In this document: one piece after another, positions 20,584 through 29,136 of the stretch
How the letters are laid out: each line of letters begins with the position of its first letter
How positions within the stretch are numbered: the stretch's first letter is position 1
Source: JBBILU01 sp037444775
GTDB taxonomy: Bacteria > Patescibacteriota > Gracilibacteria > BD1-5 > UBA6164
Reading direction: 5' to 3'
NCBI GenBank assembly: GCA_037444775.1
Contig: JBBILU010000014.1
Span: 1 to 31,584 of the forward strand
DNA: 31,584 bases
Position numbers and translations under genes: made by a program
Notes under the pieces: model-generated
Seen by the model: the letters and a program-made list of their open reading frames with translations, nothing else
The model's database searches: none
What the model was told of the DNA's origin: nothing

Positions 20584-20802
20584 TTATTTTTTGAAAAAAT
20601 CCATTACAAATTGTTTTATATTTTCTGGAATTTGTCAATAAAAAGATAATATTTTTTTTATTTTGTTATAAATTTCTACCATTTCGCTAATTGGACCTAA
20701 AATTTTAAGTACTCTTATAAGGATAATTATGAGTAAAGTTCAAATAATTGTTGAAAAAAATATTAAAACTAGATAAAGAAAATTTAAAATACTAAGTTCC
20801 AT
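20584..20802 (-). CDS. Small single-TM protein, 72 aa
   Basis: 73 codons. Residues 5-34 form one long hydrophobic segment (LNFLYLVLIFFSTIIGTLLIIILIRVL), followed by an amphipathic, Lys-rich tail (ISEMVEIYNKIKKILSFYGQIPENIKQFVMDFFKK). Layout resembles small DUF948-like or phage-shock-like membrane anchors, without a firm match. It follows the thioredoxin-fold gene by 28 bases, so it is likely cotranscribed. Family not recognised. Confidence 0.6.
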
Positions 20803-20830
20803 ATTTTTATAAAATTAAAAAATATAATTA

Positions 20831-21298
20831 TTAAATATTATCTATAGTATTATTTATATCTAAACTTAAAACTTTTACAACTTTTTTTATATTTTCTTCT
20901 CATTCCAAAATCTTTATAAGCTTTTCATTTTCAAAAACAACTAAACTCGGAAACGATTTTATATTAAAATTTTCTAACTCTCAAATATCTAAATCACATA
21001 ATTTAAAAGATACATTCTGAGACCATGACTTAGTAAATAAAATCGGAATCTGAACCAAAAACTCTTCATAAAACTTTGAATCTTTTTCTACAAAAATAAC
21101 AATAGTCCTTCTTGTAAATATTTTTTGTTCTCATGTTTGAGGATCAATAAAATCTTTATTTTGAGATAATTTTATAAATTCTTCAAGGTCATTTTTTGTT
21201 CTAATAACCAAATTAGATTCAGCTATTTTTTTTGCTCAAGTTTCAACAACTTTATTTTTGAAACTGATAACCTTATTTTTAAAATCACTAAATTTCAT
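20831..21298 (-). CDS. Thioredoxin-fold-like protein without CXXC, 155 aa
   Basis: 155 residues. The second half reads like a thioredoxin fold: a strand RRTIVIFVEKDSKFYEEFL, then SWSQNVSFKLCDLDIGELENFNIKSFPSLVVFENEKLIKILEGEENIKKVV, where 'FPSLVVF' is the cis-Pro strand-turn of the fold. No CXXC active site is visible, so a redox role is doubtful. The N-terminus is a basic helix (FKNKVISFKNKVVETGAKKIAE). It has its own promoter and leads to the small TM gene. The fold call is a pattern impression, moderately sure. Confidence 0.7.
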
Positions 21299-21319
21299 AA
21301 AAAATAATAATTAATAAAT

Positions 21320-21350
21320 ATTATAAAGTAAAAATAAATGTTACTATCAA
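21320..21350 (-). promoter_or_regulatory. Possible promoter of the thioredoxin-like gene
   Basis: A perfect TATAAT (21320-21325) lies 21 bases before the ATG. The best -35 is TTGATA (21345-21350) at 19 bp, longer than ideal, so the -10 is the main evidence. Confidence 0.35.
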
Positions 21351-21390
21351 GTCAATAAACGACCAAAAACTTTTTATGTTTAATCAAATA

Positions 21391-22122
21391 TTACTTCCTG
21401 AATCCTTCAAGAATTTCTTTTGCAATATTTTTTCAACCAAGTCAGAAAGCAAGTCATCAAGCCATTGCTAACATAGAAATAAATCAAACCAAAACAGTTT
21501 TTATAATGAAATCATCAACTATTTGTGTATAATTTAGAACTAACATAAAAGTAAAAAATAAAATTATAATTTTGCTTCATGTTGCTATAATTTTGCTTGT
21601 TTTAGCATTTTCATCACTTTCTGCTATACTCAAAGTATGATAAGTCAAATCATAAACGAAATTAGCAAATCTTATTCAAAAAAATCAAATTACAATTCAA
21701 ACAAACAAACTAGGTAAATAATTTAATAATTTATCAAGAGAATCTTCAACATCCTTTATTCAAATAAAAATTACAGCCCGTCTGAAAAAAACTAAAAATA
21801 AATAATAAGAAACAGATTTCGCAGCAACTATATCTACTTTAATTCTTTCAGTTAATTTCTTTTTTATTATACGTTCTTCTCATTCTTTAATTTCTTCATC
21901 CAATTCAAGAAAATCCTCAACTTTATCAATTTTCTTTTTTAAATTATACTTTTTAAAAATATAAAGTGTAAAAGTATACGAAAATCTAGCAATAATAAAT
22001 CAAAGAATTATTATTATTAAGGCTCAAACTGCTTTTGGTCAATAATTCTCTATATTTAAATAGATATTATCTATTATTTGAGATTTTAGTTTCTCAATTA
22101 ATTCAAAATCAATTCAAAACAT
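21391..22122 (-). CDS. MscS-related conserved-TM-helix membrane protein, 243 aa
   Basis: 243 residues. About four membrane helices lie near 30-55, 105-145, 180-205 and 208-235. The C-terminus GFISMLAMAGGLAFGLGGKNIAKEILEGFRK matches the glycine-rich pore-helix motif of small-conductance channel relatives and of the 'conserved TM helix' family (pattern A.glafGLGgk..a.e.le). It lacks the large cytoplasmic beta domain of full MscS. A charged K/E-rich coiled region (about 58-95) separates helices 1 and 2. It is probably a membrane protein of osmotic or mechanosensitive type; function is inferred. It is divergent from the prepilin peptidase gene. Confidence 0.75.
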
Positions 22123-22256
22123 ATTTTTTTGTAATTAACAAATAATTTTTAGTATTCTATACTATTTTTTCAAAAAATACAAAAAAAGTATTTTTTTTGC
22201 TTTTTTTGAATATTTTTTTAATATTCTAGTATCTTTTTTATCCTTAACTCTATTTT

Positions 22257-23291
22257 ATGGAAATATTTTTTTTGACAAGTTTATTTATATTGTGAATTAT
22301 GCTTTGAAGTTTTTCTTCGGTTATTATTTATAGATTAAAAAAGGCAGAAGATTGAATGTTTACGGGAAGAAGTCATTGTTCAAGTTGTAACACGATTTTA
22401 AAAGTTCTTGATTTAATTCCAATATTTTCTTGGCTTTTTAACAAATGAAAATGTAGGCATTGCAAATCTAAAGTTAGTTCAATTTACCCAGTTTTAGAAA
22501 TTTCTACTTGAATATTATTTTCTCTTGTTTGATATTTTTTAATTGATTATCATTTAGTATTTTGAGGTTCTATATTAGAAATTTCAAAATTATTATTTTG
22601 GCTTTTTATAGCTTTCATTACTATAATTTACTTTTTCTATGATATTTTGTTTTTAGAAATTTCAGATATAATTCTTTTAATTTGAATTGTTTGAACGGTT
22701 TTAGCTATTATTTTACAAGCTTTCTCTATTTTTCACTTTTTTCCTAATTTGCCTTTTGGTATGGAAAATAATTTTTTCCCAACAATAATTTCTATAGTCA
22801 TTCTGATTTCTGCAATTATTTGATTTTATATTATAATTTTTAAAGAATTAAAAGAAATTTATGATTTTTTAATTATTTTAGCTATTATTTCTGCTATATT
22901 TTTATTTGGAAAATTCTTTGCTTTTAATTATTGAATTACAGAATTTATAGCTTTGAATTCGTTAATTTGAGCTTTGAGTATTTTTATATTTTTCTTTTTA
23001 CAAATAGTTATTTCTGGGTGAAATTGGATGTGATGATGAGATTTGAGAATATGAATTTTGGTTTGATTAATGCTTTGAACTTCTTTGAGTTTCCCTGCTA
23101 TGATGCTAACATATCTTGTTTGAAGTATAATTTGAATATGAATTATTATTTATCAAAAATATTTCAAAAAAGTTTCCAAAGTAGAAACTCAAATTCCTTT
23201 TTGACCATTTATTGCAGCTTGATTTTTTCTTGCAATATTTTTTTCTGATTATATTAACAATCTGCTAAACACATATTTATTTATAAATTAA
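22257..23291 (+). CDS. Type IV prepilin peptidase / leader peptidase
   Basis: 344 residues, longer than the usual 230-290. The PilD/ComC family cleaves and often N-methylates type IV prepilins. N-terminal signature GSFSSVIIYRL (17-27), a four-Cys zinc site C41, C44, C66, C69 (HCSSCN, KCRHCK), IYPVLEISTG, the first catalytic Asp in FYDILFLEISD (D129), the second in MGGGDLRIG (D262), and the closing IPFGPFIAAGFF. About 60 extra residues of membrane sequence lie between the two Asp. Enzymes of this kind would process pilins for the type IV pili common in CPR. It is divergently transcribed from the MscS-like gene. Confidence 0.93.
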
Positions 23292-23324
23292 AACACAAAT
23301 TTCTAGAAAGTAAATATAAAAAAT

Positions 23325-23353
23325 TTTACAAAATCAAATTTTAAAAGTATAAT
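23325..23353 (+). promoter_or_regulatory. Predicted promoter of the 23385 gene
   Basis: TTTACA (23325-23330), 17 bp, TATAAT (23348-23353); expected start near 23360, 25 bases before the ATG. Confidence 0.5.
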
Positions 23354-23384
23354 TAATTTAATCTTATTTATATAAAAAATTTTT

Positions 23385-23924
23385 ATGCAAAACAAAAAGC
23401 AAATACAAGCAATTAGAGACTTTATAATTACAGCAGAAAAATCTCTGAAAAATGCGAAAAAACTATTAAAAGATTTAATAGATGATAATAACTTAGATTT
23501 AAATAAAGAAATTGATTTAGATGCTTCTTGATTACATACTTATCAAAGTAATGATTCAAAAATTATTGAATGAGTTTTTACTTGAGAAGATATGTTTTGA
23601 GCAGATAGAAATAGGTATCCTGTTCCAGTTAATTATGCAAGTAAATCAAAATTAGTTCAATGAGATAAATTGAAATTAACAATAGAATGAAGTTGAAGAA
23701 TGCTTTATAAACAAATTCTTCCAATAGAAAGGGAATCAAAAGTGGGTTTAATTACAAAAGATAAAGGGAAGTTTCAAGCAATAGCAGATTGAGTTGCTTA
23801 TGATTTATTAACAGCAGCAGTAACACATTTCAAATGAGATATTTGAAGTAAAGTTACGATAATTATTCCTAAATGAAAACCAGCAACTTTTGCTGCAATT
23901 GATGCTGTAATTCCAAATGAATAG
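23385..23924 (+). CDS. Conserved CPR-type hypothetical protein, 179 aa
   Basis: 180 codons ending TAG. After a 45-residue helical, charged N-terminus comes SKIIEGVFTGEDMFGADRNRYPVPVNYASKSKLVQGDKLKLTIEGSGRMLYKQI, then VGLITKDKGKFQAIADGVAYDLLTAAVTHFKGDIGSKVTIIIPKGKPATFAAIDAVI. I recall closely similar sequences (EGVFDGE..ig.dgk.YPVP.NYASKSKLVeGD.LKLTI) as an uncharacterised protein widespread in CPR genomes; that is memory, not a search. The body looks all-beta with OB-like turns. It is not membrane-bound and has no catalytic motif. Its last 8 bases overlap a possible 70-residue ORF. Confidence 0.88.
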
Positions 23925-24129
23925 CTTTAAGTATTGAGGATTTTTTAAAAATGGTTTCTGTAGAGAAAAAATGTCAAATTTTGAATCTAACAAAACTGGT
24001 CGGATTTGAAACGGGACGATAGAACTTTTTTGCAAAAAAAATTTGCTTTTTCTGATAATTTTTGTTATATTACTTGTGGTTAACCACCAAAACCAAAATA
24101 ATTTGTACTTACTACAAGTTATGAAGTAA
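23917..24129 (+). CDS. Possible small single-TM protein, 70 aa
   Basis: ATG-AATAG overlaps the stop of the previous gene by 8 bases, a coupling geometry. In code 25 the frame runs 71 codons to TAA: an N-terminal Gly/Asn/Lys-rich part with two TGA glycines (FKYGGFFKNGF, TGRIGNGT) and one hydrophobic helix (NLLFLIIFVILLVV, about residues 44-57). An open frame this long is unlikely but not impossible by chance in such AT-rich DNA, and it uses rare codons (CGG, GGG, ACG). Without homology it remains tentative. Confidence 0.4.
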
Positions 24130-24286
24130 AATAGTAAAATTTTCGAAAAAAAAGAACCTACTTAGTTGGCAAAAACTAAAGTAGGTCTTTTTTTATTATC
24201 ATAAAAGAATTTTAATAACTTCTTTTACAATATCATACAATGAACTTGCTATAATATTTATAAGCAAGTCCAAAATAACTTGTAGT
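24111..24286. ncRNA. Candidate structured RNA: hairpins inside a 12-bp inverted repeat
   Basis: ACTACAAGTTAT (24111-24122) and its exact complement ATAACTTGTAGT (24275-24286) bracket three hairpins: a terminator-like stem (24156-24186), an 8-bp stem TAAAAGAA/TTCTTTTA (24202-24227), and ACTTGCT-ATAA/TTTAT-AAGCAAGT (24244-24269, one bulge). This looks like a multibranch RNA fold or the ends of a small mobile element. It matches no RNA family I recognise. The strand is undecided, and a terminator inside argues against one continuous transcript. Confidence 0.35.
24156..24194 (+). terminator. Intrinsic terminator
   Basis: ACCTACTTAGTT pairs with AACTAAAGTAGGT (one bulged A), a stem of 12 bp, followed by CTTTTTTT. 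It probably ends the 23385 transcript. Confidence 0.8.
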
Positions 24287-24613
24287 CTCATATTCTACAT
24301 AGTTAATAAATAAAATAGTGCAGTTTTTCGAAGACTGCAAAAATAATATATTTAAAAAGTATAGAAAAATCAAACTTTTATCAGAAAAAGAAATAGGGGG
24401 CAGTTTATGGAAGTAGAATAAAATAATTTTTGCATGAGATGTTTGGTGAAAACATCTCTTTTTTCTTTGTCTTTTAGCTTGTCAATAAATTGTTTTAGCT
24501 ATTTGTGTATTATGTTCTGGAAACTTTTTTGCAAAATAAAATTTGCTTATTTTGAGGTTTTAAGATAAAATAAAGTTCGTAAAAAATAAATATAAAACTT
24601 AACTATTATAAAA
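24287..24613. other. Non-coding stretch upstream of the M23 peptidase gene
   Basis: It contains a 6-bp hairpin TGCAGT/ACTGCA (24319-24339), a GC-rich patch AGGGGGCAG near 24395, a clear terminator (24436-24465) and a GCAAAATAAAATTTGC hairpin (24531-24546) similar to one near 24032. No promoter-gene pair is convincing. The short ORF 24434-24568 crosses the terminator and is not called. A small RNA ending at 24465 is possible. Confidence 0.4.
24436..24465 (+). terminator. Intrinsic terminator without an obvious upstream gene
   Basis: GAGATGTTT (24436-24444) and AAACATCTC (24450-24458) form a 9-bp stem with a 5-base loop and a run of six or more T. The nearest upstream gene already has its own terminator, so this one suggests a separate short transcript. 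Confidence 0.7.
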
Positions 24614-26617
24614 TTGAAAAAAATATTTACATCTTTGATCTTATTGGCATTATTTGCTAATTTAGCAAATTATTCATTTGCCTTAAGTACAAGCCAAAAA
24701 TGACAAGCTTTGAAAAGCTTTAAAACACAAGAATATGAAATGCTTTTTGAAAATGAAAATTTGCCTATAGATTGAGTTAGTGAAATTTTTGAAACATCTT
24801 GAAAAGCCCAACTTTATTGAAATATAAGAGAAAAAGTAAAAACAACTAGAGAAAATATAGAAGAGCAAAATTTTGCTATTCTTAGTAAAATAGAAAATTT
24901 GGAAGAATCTTTACTCGCAATAGAAAAAGATATAGAAAATATTAATAACGAAACTATAAAAATTAATTCTTCTATAGTTGAAGTTATAAAAAAAATAAAT
25001 AATACAAAAGATACAATTTCTATTTTGAGGAAAAAGATTTCAGATAATAAAAAAGTTTTGACAGAATATGTTGTTCATATTTATAAACAAGGAAATTATG
25101 TTTACACAGATTGAGAAATTGATAATTTGAAAGCAATAATTTTTACTTGAGAAGATATCTCTTCAATTATTAATAACCTTTATTTCAAGCAAATAGTTGA
25201 AGTTACTTGAAAAAAGCTTATAGATAATCATAGAAAATATGTTTGACAATTATATATTGATCAACTTGATTTACAAAATGATGAATCTAATCTAAAAACA
25301 CTTAGAAAACAGTTAATTATAAAGAAAAATTTACTTGATGAAAAAAAAGAATTTAAAGAAAAAATTCTTGAAGTTTCTAAATGAAAACAATGATTATTTG
25401 AAAAATTTATAAAAGAAAAAATTGCTATTGAAGAAGATTTAAAGAAAAAAGAGTTTTCTCAAAAATTAAAATTAATTTCAATTAAAAAAGAAACTCTAGA
25501 AAAACAATGATGTAAATATGTGAATTTTGATAATATTACTCCAGAAAATAGTTGATTAGATGAAAAATGTAAAAAGTTAAATGCAGTAATTTATGCAGAA
25601 TCAAAATTAAAATGATTAACTCCAGATGCTGCTTGAAATGTTTTGAAATGGCCAATTATGCCAAAAGCTGGAATTAGTGCTTATTTCCATGATGAATGAT
25701 ATATAAAATTATTTTGAGATGACCATTATGCAATAGATTTACCTGCAAAGCAGGGAACTGATATTAAAGCTCCAGCTGATTGATATGTAATATTTTCACT
25801 AAAACCAACTTCACTTTGATACTCTTATGTTGCTTTAAAACATGCAAATTGATATGTTACAGTTTATTGACATTTGAGTGATGTTTTAGTTAAAGAACTT
25901 GATTTCATAAAAGAATGAGAAATTTTTGCTAAAACTGGTTGAGAACCTTGAACAAAATGAGCTTGACTTATGACAACAGGAGCACACTTGCATTTTGAAG
26001 TATGGAAAGACAAAAAAATGCAAGATCCTTTGAAATTTCTTGATTTAAGTGTTTTGAATTATTTAGATTTAGAAAAACAATATAGAGCAAAATTTTTGAC
26101 TGATTTCAAGGCTAAAGAATGAGTTGAATTTGACGAAGAATCTATCAAAAAGAGAAGCACGGTTTATTTCAAAATTGTTTGAAAATCTGAAGTAGAAAGA
26201 CAAAAGAATTTCTTATTAACATATTGATCTGGAGAATTTAGAAATTGGTCAATGTGGGTAGAAGAATGACTAAATGCAAATGTGGATCCGACATTTTTGA
26301 TGTGTTTATGATTAGCAGAAACTTCACTTTGAAAAAATATGAAAACTCCAAATAATGTTTGAAATGTTTGAAATAATGATAGAGGTGATACTGTTACATT
26401 TGATTCACCTAGAGAATGAGTGAGAGCTATAGCTCAAACTCTTAATAATAAATATTTATTTAAATATGATGAGCTTAGTTCTTTAAGTAGATATTGAAAT
26501 CAAGATTGAGCAATTTATGCTTCTTCAAGCTTTAATTGGCATAATAATATTGTAAATTGTATGACTCATATTAAATGAAGTTATGTTTCAGATGATTATA
26601 ATTTTAGATTAAAATAG
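24614..26617 (+). CDS. Secreted M23 endopeptidase with coiled coil and lysozyme-like C-terminus
   Basis: 667 residues. TTG at 24614 is chosen because it gives a textbook signal peptide (KKIFTSLILLALFANLANYSFA) and a TAA lies seven codons upstream in frame; no ATG is available. Residues 75-340 form long coiled coils, as in EnvC/NlpD-type hydrolases. The M23 domain (about 345-490) has DDHYAIDLPAKQGTDIKAPADGYV (His 374, Asp 378), VALKHANGYVTVYGHLS and GAHLHFEVW (His 458, His 460), the zinc and catalytic residues of glycyl-glycine/D,D-endopeptidases. The C-terminal region (about 540-655), with VDPTFLMCLGLAETSLGKNMKTPNNVGNVGNND, resembles a lysozyme/glucosaminidase fold. Probably remodels or attacks peptidoglycan outside the membrane. 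TAG stop, terminator after. Confidence 0.9.
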
Positions 26618-26627
26618 AAATAGATAC

Positions 26628-26669
26628 AAAAAAAGTAGAGACAAGGCATTGCCTTCTCTCTACTTTTTT
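26628..26669. terminator. Bidirectional terminator between M23 peptidase and FemAB-like genes
   Basis: A7-GTAGAGA, AAGGC, loop ATT, GCCTT, TCTCTAC-T6 with one C:C mismatch; a long stem with U-tails both ways, shared by two convergent genes. The FemAB-like stop codon lies within its right arm. Confidence 0.85.
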
Positions 26670-27589
26670 ATAATTTTTTTAATTTTTTTAAGTAAACTTA
26701 TTCCTAAAAAAATACATTTTTTATCAATATAAATATAACTTTTGCTTACTTTTTTTATTTCATTTGTTAATTTTGTTTTGAACTCTGTAACTCAAGCTAG
26801 GGAAGAGTTATTTTCATCTGGATTAGAAACTCAAAGGAAATCATAAACTTTACATCATTTTTCTTTTGAATATTTTATAGCTTCCCATTGTAATAAGTAT
26901 GGGGACATCAAATTTCTATAATTAATATCAGATGTAGATGCTCAATAATAATAAAAAGCAACTTTTTCATCATAAATTAGAATCAAGGCAGAAATAACAT
27001 TTTCATCTTTATAAGCAAAAAATAATTCTGAGGTTTTAATAGAATTTAGTAGTATTTTATAAAAATCAAAAGAGTTTCAGTTAAATCAATTTCTTTTTGT
27101 TGTTTCTTTCATTAACTTATGAAACTTTTCTATATTTTCATCTGTTTTTTCAACTTTTTTAACTACAACTCATTTTTTTTCAGCTAATTTTATATTATAT
27201 CTTCATTTTTGTTTCATCAAGGTCAAGATTTCATCATAATTTTTTTCCAAGTTTATCAAAGCAGTAAATGGCATTATAAACTTTTTGTAATAATTTAGTT
27301 TAAAAAATTTAGTACTTTCTAAGAAAAACTTTTCTTTTTCAAAATAATTAACAGTTTCTATTTGAATAAATAAACACTTTTCTTTTTTACAAAAAGCAAT
27401 TAATTCTTTTTCAACATCATAAATGTTATCAAAAAAATAATCCTGTTCTATTCAAATTATAAAAAGTCCAAAAAATCAAAATCAAATACTTCTTTTTTCA
27501 ATTTGTAATCATCAAACATTTAGTATCTTTTCTGCTTGTTTAGACTTTACTAGCATTTCTCACCACTCTTTTTTTTGCCAAATTAACAT
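26660..27589 (-). CDS. FemAB-like peptidoglycan bridge aminoacyltransferase / lipid II:glycine-type transferase
   Basis: 309 residues, a typical length for the FemX/FmhB superfamily. The family transfers amino acids from aminoacyl-tRNA to the peptidoglycan stem peptide. Visible family traits: LINLEKNYDEILTLMKQKGRYNIKLAEKKGVVVKKVE (the 'R.NI..A.k.g' motif), FHKLMKETTKRNGF, LFFAYKDENVISALILIYDEKVAFYYYGASTSDINYRNLMSPYLLQWEAIKYSKEKGCKVYDFLGV (the 'l..y.l.W.ai..ak..G...yDf.G' motif) and the closing region TEFKTKL. It is soluble. Amino-acid donor unknown. Neighbours are the M23 hydrolase (convergent) and pilins, a cell-surface cluster. Confidence 0.88.
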
Positions 27590-27663
27590 TTTTTTCTTTA
27601 ATTCATATATTAAAAAATCTTTTTATTAATTTAATAAAAAAAAGCAAAAAATCAAAGAAATAT

Positions 27664-27701
27664 AAAAAAAAGTAGAGATAAAATATTTTTTATCTCTACT
27701 T
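27664..27701 (-). terminator. Terminator of the pilin operon
   Basis: AAGTAGAGATAAAA / TTTTATCTCTACTT, a 14-bp stem with loop TATT; on the minus strand it is followed by eight T. The stop codon of the second pilin lies inside it. Confidence 0.85.
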
Positions 27702-28064
27702 AGTAGCTTCTGTTAAAGCTCATATTGTTCAGCTAACTAAAGCCCAAGCAATCCAAATAACAAAAAGTCACAATAAAGTATACAAAATTGTTTTTTTTCA
27801 TTTTTTTACTTTTTCATCGTTTCAAGCTGCAGTTAGAATTTGAAATCATCAGTACATACACCAAATAACTCAAATTAAAGCTAAAAATCAAAGTAAATAA
27901 ATAATGAAATTCTGAACAGTCTCAGGTAATCAAGTATCTTTATGTCATTTTAAATCGTCTTGAACTTTCTCAAGTCAAAATGCTCAATTTGTAACTGTTA
28001 AGCTTAAATAAGCCAAAACAGAAAAAAGTAGAAATTCTACTTTTTTTCTAATGTTTAATAACAT
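27696..28064 (-). CDS. TrbC/VirB2-type pilin-like protein, paralogue 2
   Basis: 122 residues: signal-like N-terminus (FLLFSVLAYLSLTVTNGAFG), short polar region, then two membrane helices. Helix 1 FIIYLLGFLALIGVIWCMYGGFQILTAAGNDEKVKKGKKTILYTLLGLFVIWIAWALVSG shows the T4SS-pilin layout (hydrophobic helix, GGF.ilta.gdeekvkkgk loop, second helix) widespread in CPR. It is a clear paralogue of the upstream gene, same length, 13 bases apart. Such proteins are exported and inserted in membranes; whether they polymerise is unknown. Ends in TAG. Confidence 0.85.
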
Positions 28065-28077
28065 ATTTTTAAAATTA

Positions 28078-28446
28078 TTATTGTAATCCTGAAAGACCTT
28101 TAAGAATCCAAGAAACTAATGCCCAAGAAATCCAAATTACAAATAAACCTAAAATAGCATTAATTAAAGTAGTTTTTCATTTTTTAACTTTTCCATCGTC
28201 TCAACCAGCTGTCAAAATTTGAAAACCTCCATAAATTGCAAATATAACTGCAATTAAAGCTAAAAAACCTAATAAATATGCAACTAAGTTTGTAATGGTT
28301 GCATAAATATCTCATCAATTATCTTTTCATCATTTTAATCTTCCATCAACTCTATCTACTCAAGTTTCTAATGCACTTACATTTGAGTAAGCAATTGATG
28401 CAAATCATACTAAGGAGTAAGTTGCAACTTTTAACATATTTTTCAT
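28078..28446 (-). CDS. TrbC/VirB2-type pilin-like protein, paralogue 1
   Basis: 122 residues, with an N-terminal signal-like segment (MLKVATYSLVGFASIAYSNVSALE) and two membrane helices. The core LVAYLLGFLALIAVIFAIYGGFQILTAGGDDGKVKKGKTTLINAILGLFVIWISWALVSW aligns almost residue for residue with the next gene. It is the first gene of the pair behind a strong promoter. Family: T4SS pilin / TrbC-VirB2-like; the partner secretion ATPases are not in this window. A role in surface structures or DNA transfer is inferred. Confidence 0.87.
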
Positions 28447-28479
28447 ATTTCTAATTATTAAATAAATAAATACTTACAT

Positions 28480-28508
28480 ATTATAAAAGTTTTTTTGAAA
28501 AAAATCAA
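28480..28508 (-). promoter_or_regulatory. Strong promoter of the pilin pair
   Basis: TTGATT (28503-28508), 17 bp, perfect TATAAT (28480-28485) on the minus strand. The leader is about 27 bases, AT-only apart from three G, with no Shine-Dalgarno. Confidence 0.65.
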
Positions 28509-28560
28509 ATTTTTTGTATACTTTTTTTTGAAAAACTTTTTATTTATAAAAAAATAGAGA

Positions 28561-29112
28561 ATGGATAGAGAATTATTCTTAAAAGAATTAAAACTTTACT
28601 GATTGCAAAACGAAGTTCCTAATATAAGTGAAACAAATGCAAAATTTCTTAGAGATTTGATAAAAATTAAAAAACCAACTAATTTTTTAGAAATTTGAAC
28701 GGCAAATTGATATTCCACAATAAATTTTGCAATAGAATTAGAAAAAATATGATGAAAAATAGATTCTATAGAATTTTCTAAATTGTCTCACGAAAAAGCT
28801 ATAGAAAATATTAAAGCTTGTAAATTAGAAAATACTGTAAATTTAATTTGCTGAAATGCTTTAGATGAAATTTCAAAACTTGAAAAAAAATATGATTTTA
28901 TTTTCATAGATTGAATGAAAAGAAGAAGTTTAGACTTTTTGAAACTTTCTTTAGAAAAAGCAAAATCTTGAACAGTTATAATTTTGGATGATGTAATAAA
29001 ATTTTCTCATAAAATGATTTGATTAAAAGAATTTTTAGAAGAAAATAATATTAAAAATAATATAATTCCAATAGATATTGATGATGGAATTATGGTGATA
29101 ATAGTTGAATAA
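28561..29112 (+). CDS. SAM-dependent O-methyltransferase (family 3, YrrM-like)
   Basis: 183 residues. The SAM-binding motif I is FLEIGTANGYSTINFA (about 42-57), with acidic motif II at IDSIEFSK, then YDFIFIDGMKRRS (metal/catalytic Asp region) and VIILDDVIKF. This order fits the COG4122 class of small O-methyltransferases (tRNA 5-hydroxyuridine or catechol type). The substrate cannot be told. It leads a plus-strand operon with aroB (24 bases) and folA. A TATAAA at 28545-28550 lies 10 bases before the ATG. Confidence 0.88.
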
Positions 29113-29136
29113 AAAATATTTTTTAAATAAATTTTT

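Noticed and set aside
23995..24025. Sequence GGTCGGATTTGAAACGGGAC resembling a minus-strand tRNA T arm
   Set aside because: No acceptor, D or anticodon stems can be built around it and the T-stem does not pair; it reads better as part of a small ORF.
24434..24568. 44-codon plus-strand ORF (MRCLVKTSLF...)
   Set aside because: It runs through a strong terminator hairpin, has no Gly, no promoter and no family resemblance; likely chance in AT-rich DNA.
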